This document shows, piece after piece, positions 36,574-39,393 of a DNA stretch of 39,393 bases. The position numbers were made by a program, and so were the translations under genes. The notes beneath the pieces were generated by a model. The model was not told the origin of the DNA, searched no databases, and worked only from the letters and a program-made list of their open reading frames with translations. Source of the DNA: Gammaproteobacteria bacterium (lineage in GTDB: Bacteria; Pseudomonadota; Gammaproteobacteria; Pseudomonadales; Azotimanducaceae); NCBI GenBank assembly GCA_020832055.1, contig JAFIFL010000009.1, positions 1 to 39,393 on the forward strand, written 5' to 3'. How positions within the stretch are numbered: the first letter of the stretch is position 1; each line of letters starts with the position of its first letter.

Positions 36574-39042
36574 ATGAAATTTATGCGTTTTCTAAACCCC
36601 CGGAAAATTTTGACCTGGATGGCGGTTGCCCTGGGAACAAGCGTGGCAGGCGCCGTGATGGTCATTGCCGGGGTCTTTCTCTATCTCGATCCGCAGATTC
36701 CAAGCGCCGCGAGCTATCGCGATCTGCGTCTGCAGACGCCCCTGCGTGTCTATGCCGACGACGGCAGCTTCATTGCCGAATTCGGTGAGCGGCGACGCAT
36801 CCCTTTGCCCATCGACCAGATCCCCAATCTGTTCATCCGTGCCGTTCTCGATACGGAAGACAAGCGATTTTACGCGCACAGCGGCATTGATTTCGTGACG
36901 CTCGTCAAGTCGACAGTGCAACTGCTAGCCAATCCTGACGAAATTCCGCCCGGTGCGAGCACCATCACCATGCAGCTCGCCCGCAACATTTCCTTCACGC
37001 TGGAGCAGACCTTCCTGCGTAAGTTCAAGGAGATGCTGCTCGCTGTGAAGATCGAGAATGAACTCGACAAGGACGAGATCTTAGAGCTCTATCTGAACGT
37101 GATTCCCTTCGGGCACCGCTCCTACGGCGCCGAAGCCGCCGCGCAAACCTACTATGGGCGCCCCCTCGCGGAGCTCGATGTTGCCGAGTTCGCCATGTTG
37201 GCCGGCATTCCCCAGGCGCCCTCCATCGGCAATCCGGTGAGCGGACCGGAGCGGGCCGTCCGCCGCCGCAACCTGATCCTCTTCAACATGCTGGAGCAGG
37301 GCAGCATTGACGCCGAGACCTACCGTCGCGCCATCGCTGCACCGAACAACGCCCGCCTGCACCAGCGCAGTCGCGACCTCGATGCGCCCTGGGTCGCCGA
37401 GTGGGCCCGCCGGCAGGTCCTGGAGCGCTACGGTCGCGGTGCCTACGACGACAGCTTCGAAGTGTTCACGACCGTGGACCCCACCCTGCAGGCCGCGGCC
37501 ACCCGGGCTCTGCGCAACGGCCTGGTGGCCTATGACCGTCGCCACGGTTACCGTGGGCCGGAACGCACCCTGACCCCGCCGCCCGCCGGCGAGGACTACG
37601 ACGAAGCCATAATCGAGCGCTGGTCGCGGACCCTGCAGCAGACTCCGGTCCTGGGGGACGAAATCCCGGCTCTGGTTCTCGATATCGATGACGAAGGTTT
37701 CGACGCCCTGCTGGCGGATCGCAGCCGGGTCCGTGTGGAACTCGCTGACATGCGCTGGGCCAGACCGTATCTGACCGTGAACAGCCGTGGCGCGCGTCCG
37801 GATCATCCCTCCAGCGTCGTCGAGCGGGGCCACCTGGTGCGTCTCAACGTCAAGCCCGAGGGTGGCTGGCGGCTTGGTCAGGTGCCCGAGGTGCAAGGTG
37901 CCCTGGTGGCCATTCGGCCCCAGGATGGCGCGGTTCGGGCCATGGTCGGCGGCTTCGACTTCCGCCAGTCCCAGTTCAACAACGCCATCCAGGCGGCGCG
38001 CCAGCCGGGATCCGCCTTCAAGCCGTTCATCTACTCCGCTGCGCTGAACGCCGGCGAGACGGCCGCCAGCATCTACAACGACGCCCCTCTGGTGTTCGAG
38101 GATGCCAGCCTCGAAGCCATCTACCGGCCCCGCAACGACAGCGGAGAGTTCGGGGGTCCGACGCGGATGCGTCCGGCGCTGTTCAGGTCGGTGAATCTGG
38201 TGTCCATGCGGGTGCTGCTGAAGATCGGCGCCAGCGAGATCATCGACCACATCACCCACTTCGGCTTCGATACCGCGAGCTTCCCCCGCAACCTCCAGCT
38301 CGCCATCGGTGGCGGCACCATGGCCGTGACCCCGCTGGACATGGCCCGCGCCTACGCCGTCTTCGCCAATGGTGGATTCCTGGTGGACCCCTGGTTGGTG
38401 GAACGCATCGACCAGGCGCAGGAAACCCGCTTCCGGACCCAGCCGCTGATCGCCTGCCGCAGCGATTGCCCGGCGGACCGCCGCAATGAAGGCAGGTGGG
38501 ATCACGGTGCCGATCGCAACGGTAACGGTCGCGTCGACGACATCCTGTCCGATGTGCTGACCCAGGCGCCGCGGGTACTCGACGAGCGCATCGCGTACAT
38601 CATGCACTCCCTGCTCGGTGACGTGATCCAGTACGGCACCGGTCGCCGGGCGCGGACGCTTCAGCGCAGCGACCTGGGCGGCAAGACCGGCACCACCAAC
38701 GAGGCCGACACCTGGTTTGCCGGCTACCAGCCTGAACTCGCCGCCGTGGCCTGGATCGGGTTTGCCAACAACCGGCCACTGGGCAACAACGAGTACGGAT
38801 CCAACACGGCGCTGCCGGTCTGGATCGAGTTCATGGAGACAGCGCTTGAAGGCGTCGACGAATTCACTTGGGATCAGCCCCCTGGCGTCGTCCGCCTGCG
38901 CATCGACCCGGCCACCGGAGCCGCCGCCGGCCTCGATCAGGCCAACGCCATCTTCGAGCTCTTCACCGTGGAAACGGCGCCGACTACCCACCGTCAGGGC
39001 ACACCCTCCGAGCCGGAGGCCACGCCGGAATCGATCTTCTGA
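36574..39042 (+). CDS. mrcA: Penicillin-binding protein 1A (bifunctional peptidoglycan synthase)
   Basis: PBP1A polymerises and cross-links peptidoglycan. The 822-residue protein has a membrane anchor (about 14-38), a GT51 glycosyltransferase domain with catalytic E95 (TEDKRFYAHSG) and the GASTITMQLARN motif, an OB-like insert, and a transpeptidase domain with S480 (GSAFK), S539 (SVN) and K704 (KTGTTN). A hydrophilic insert before the KTG box carries DRNGNGRVDD (647-656), like a calcium-binding loop. Its ATG has no Shine-Dalgarno and lies in a palindrome. Divergent from pilM. Confidence 0.96.
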   Translation: MKFMRFLNPRKILTWMAVALGTSVAGAVMVIAGVFLYLDPQIPSAASYRDLRLQTPLRVYADDGSFIAEFGERRRIPLPIDQIPNLFIRAVLDTEDKRFYAHSGIDFVTLVKSTVQLLANPDEIPPGASTITMQLARNISFTLEQTFLRKFKEMLLAVKIENELDKDEILELYLNVIPFGHRSYGAEAAAQTYYGRPLAELDVAEFAMLAGIPQAPSIGNPVSGPERAVRRRNLILFNMLEQGSIDAETYRRAIAAPNNARLHQRSRDLDAPWVAEWARRQVLERYGRGAYDDSFEVFTTVDPTLQAAATRALRNGLVAYDRRHGYRGPERTLTPPPAGEDYDEAIIERWSRTLQQTPVLGDEIPALVLDIDDEGFDALLADRSRVRVELADMRWARPYLTVNSRGARPDHPSSVVERGHLVRLNVKPEGGWRLGQVPEVQGALVAIRPQDGAVRAMVGGFDFRQSQFNNAIQAARQPGSAFKPFIYSAALNAGETAASIYNDAPLVFEDASLEAIYRPRNDSGEFGGPTRMRPALFRSVNLVSMRVLLKIGASEIIDHITHFGFDTASFPRNLQLAIGGGTMAVTPLDMARAYAVFANGGFLVDPWLVERIDQAQETRFRTQPLIACRSDCPADRRNEGRWDHGADRNGNGRVDDILSDVLTQAPRVLDERIAYIMHSLLGDVIQYGTGRRARTLQRSDLGGKTGTTNEADTWFAGYQPELAAVAWIGFANNRPLGNNEYGSNTALPVWIEFMETALEGVDEFTWDQPPGVVRLRIDPATGAAAGLDQANAIFELFTVETAPTTHRQGTPSEPEATPESIF

Positions 39043-39087
39043 GGGCGCCGCACCGCTGTGTGAGGGCGCCAGTTCACAAAGCGACGT

Positions 39088-39393
39088 GCGCCGATCGGCA
39101 TGACATCCAGCGAGGGCCGCGCCGTCAGCTCCGGCAGAGGCCCTTGAGATCGGCCCAATCGCTGTGCGATTAGGGCCTTCCCACAAGTTGGGGGCGCTGC
39201 CAGCTTGTGGGAGAGCGCTATTTCGCGCAGCGAAATGCGCCGATCTGCATGACATGCAACGGAGGCAACGTCATCAGCTTCGGGGCAGCGTGTCGAGATC
39301 GGCCCAATCGCTTTGCGATTAGGGCCTTCCCACAGTGAGGGCGCTGCCAGCTTGTGGGAGAGCGCTATTTCGCGCAGCGAAATGCGCCGATCT
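39088..39393 (+). repeat. Tandem ~148-bp structured repeat downstream of mrcA, running off the window
   Basis: GCGCCGATC recurs at 39088, 39237 and 39384 (periods 149 and 147 bp), giving two full units and the first 10 bases of a third. Each unit carries three hairpins. In unit 1: AATCGC/GCGATT (39157-39171), extended by GGCCC/GGGCC around a one-base bulge; CCCACAAG/CTTGTGGG (39180-39211); and ATTTCGC/GCGAAAT (39220-39236), extended by GCGC arms. In unit 2 the second hairpin's left arm is shortened. The first half of the unit is more divergent than the hairpin half. The rest of 39043-39393 holds no gene. Confidence 0.85.

Noticed and set aside
37081-39255. 724-codon open frame antisense to mrcA
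   Set aside because: It is a shadow of the PBP1A gene. Composition is biased and no domain is recognisable.

Overview
The window is a 39.4 kb piece of a GC-rich chromosome. Gene order and protein families point to a free-living gammaproteobacterium: gpmI-envC-yibQ beside divergent yibN-grxC-secB, and mrcA divergent from pilMNOPQ-aroK-aroB-damX, are both layouts known from that class. I cannot name the genus. Almost all of it is dense housekeeping sequence with many 4-bp or 1-bp start/stop overlaps. There are no rRNA or tRNA genes, no CRISPR array, and no recognisable insertion sequence.

Layout. 1-0.85 kb: 3' end of a response-regulator/histidine-kinase-like gene. 0.93-2.29 kb: hisB-hisA, without hisH or hisF beside them. 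2.69-7.56 kb (minus): gpmI-envC-ctpA-yibQ, for glycolysis and envelope/septum remodelling. 7.70-8.89 kb (plus): yibN-grxC-secB. 8.94-11.65 kb (minus): trmL, then a two-gene Na+/solute symporter (DUF4212 small subunit plus SSS permease). 11.76-16.34 kb (minus): an Ada-AlkA fusion, ogt, a porin, and a lone polyamine-type binding protein. 16.5-18.55 kb (plus): a small ORF, a membrane metallophosphoesterase and an NTF2-like protein. 18.6-21.4 kb (minus): NUDIX, mdh, DUF4404, an unknown gene and a GDSL lipoprotein. 21.77-27.96 kb (plus): gltB-gltD. 27.99-36.44 kb (minus): pilMNOPQ-aroK-aroB-damX. 36.57-39.04 kb (plus): mrcA, followed by a tandem structured repeat that runs off the window.

The most unusual content is a short dispersed repeat with core TGGGTGTCCAG: 12 exact copies and one single-mismatch copy in 39 kb. 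Copies cluster in two intergenic gaps (2.40-2.58 and 17.86-17.98 kb), occur singly inside the envC coiled coil (encoding Leu-Asp-Thr-Gln), and occur three times, including an inverted pair, inside trmL, where they coincide with about 20 extra residues compared with the usual TrmL. In the intergenic clusters most copies are followed by short tandem duplications (9, 11, 12, 14 or 33 bp), most of which begin inside the CCAG end of the motif. This looks like an actively expanding element that tolerates insertion into genes. A second, unrelated repeat family, about 148 bp per unit with three hairpins, follows mrcA.

Coordinates and motifs were read by eye. Family names rest on recognised motifs and synteny; no search was run.
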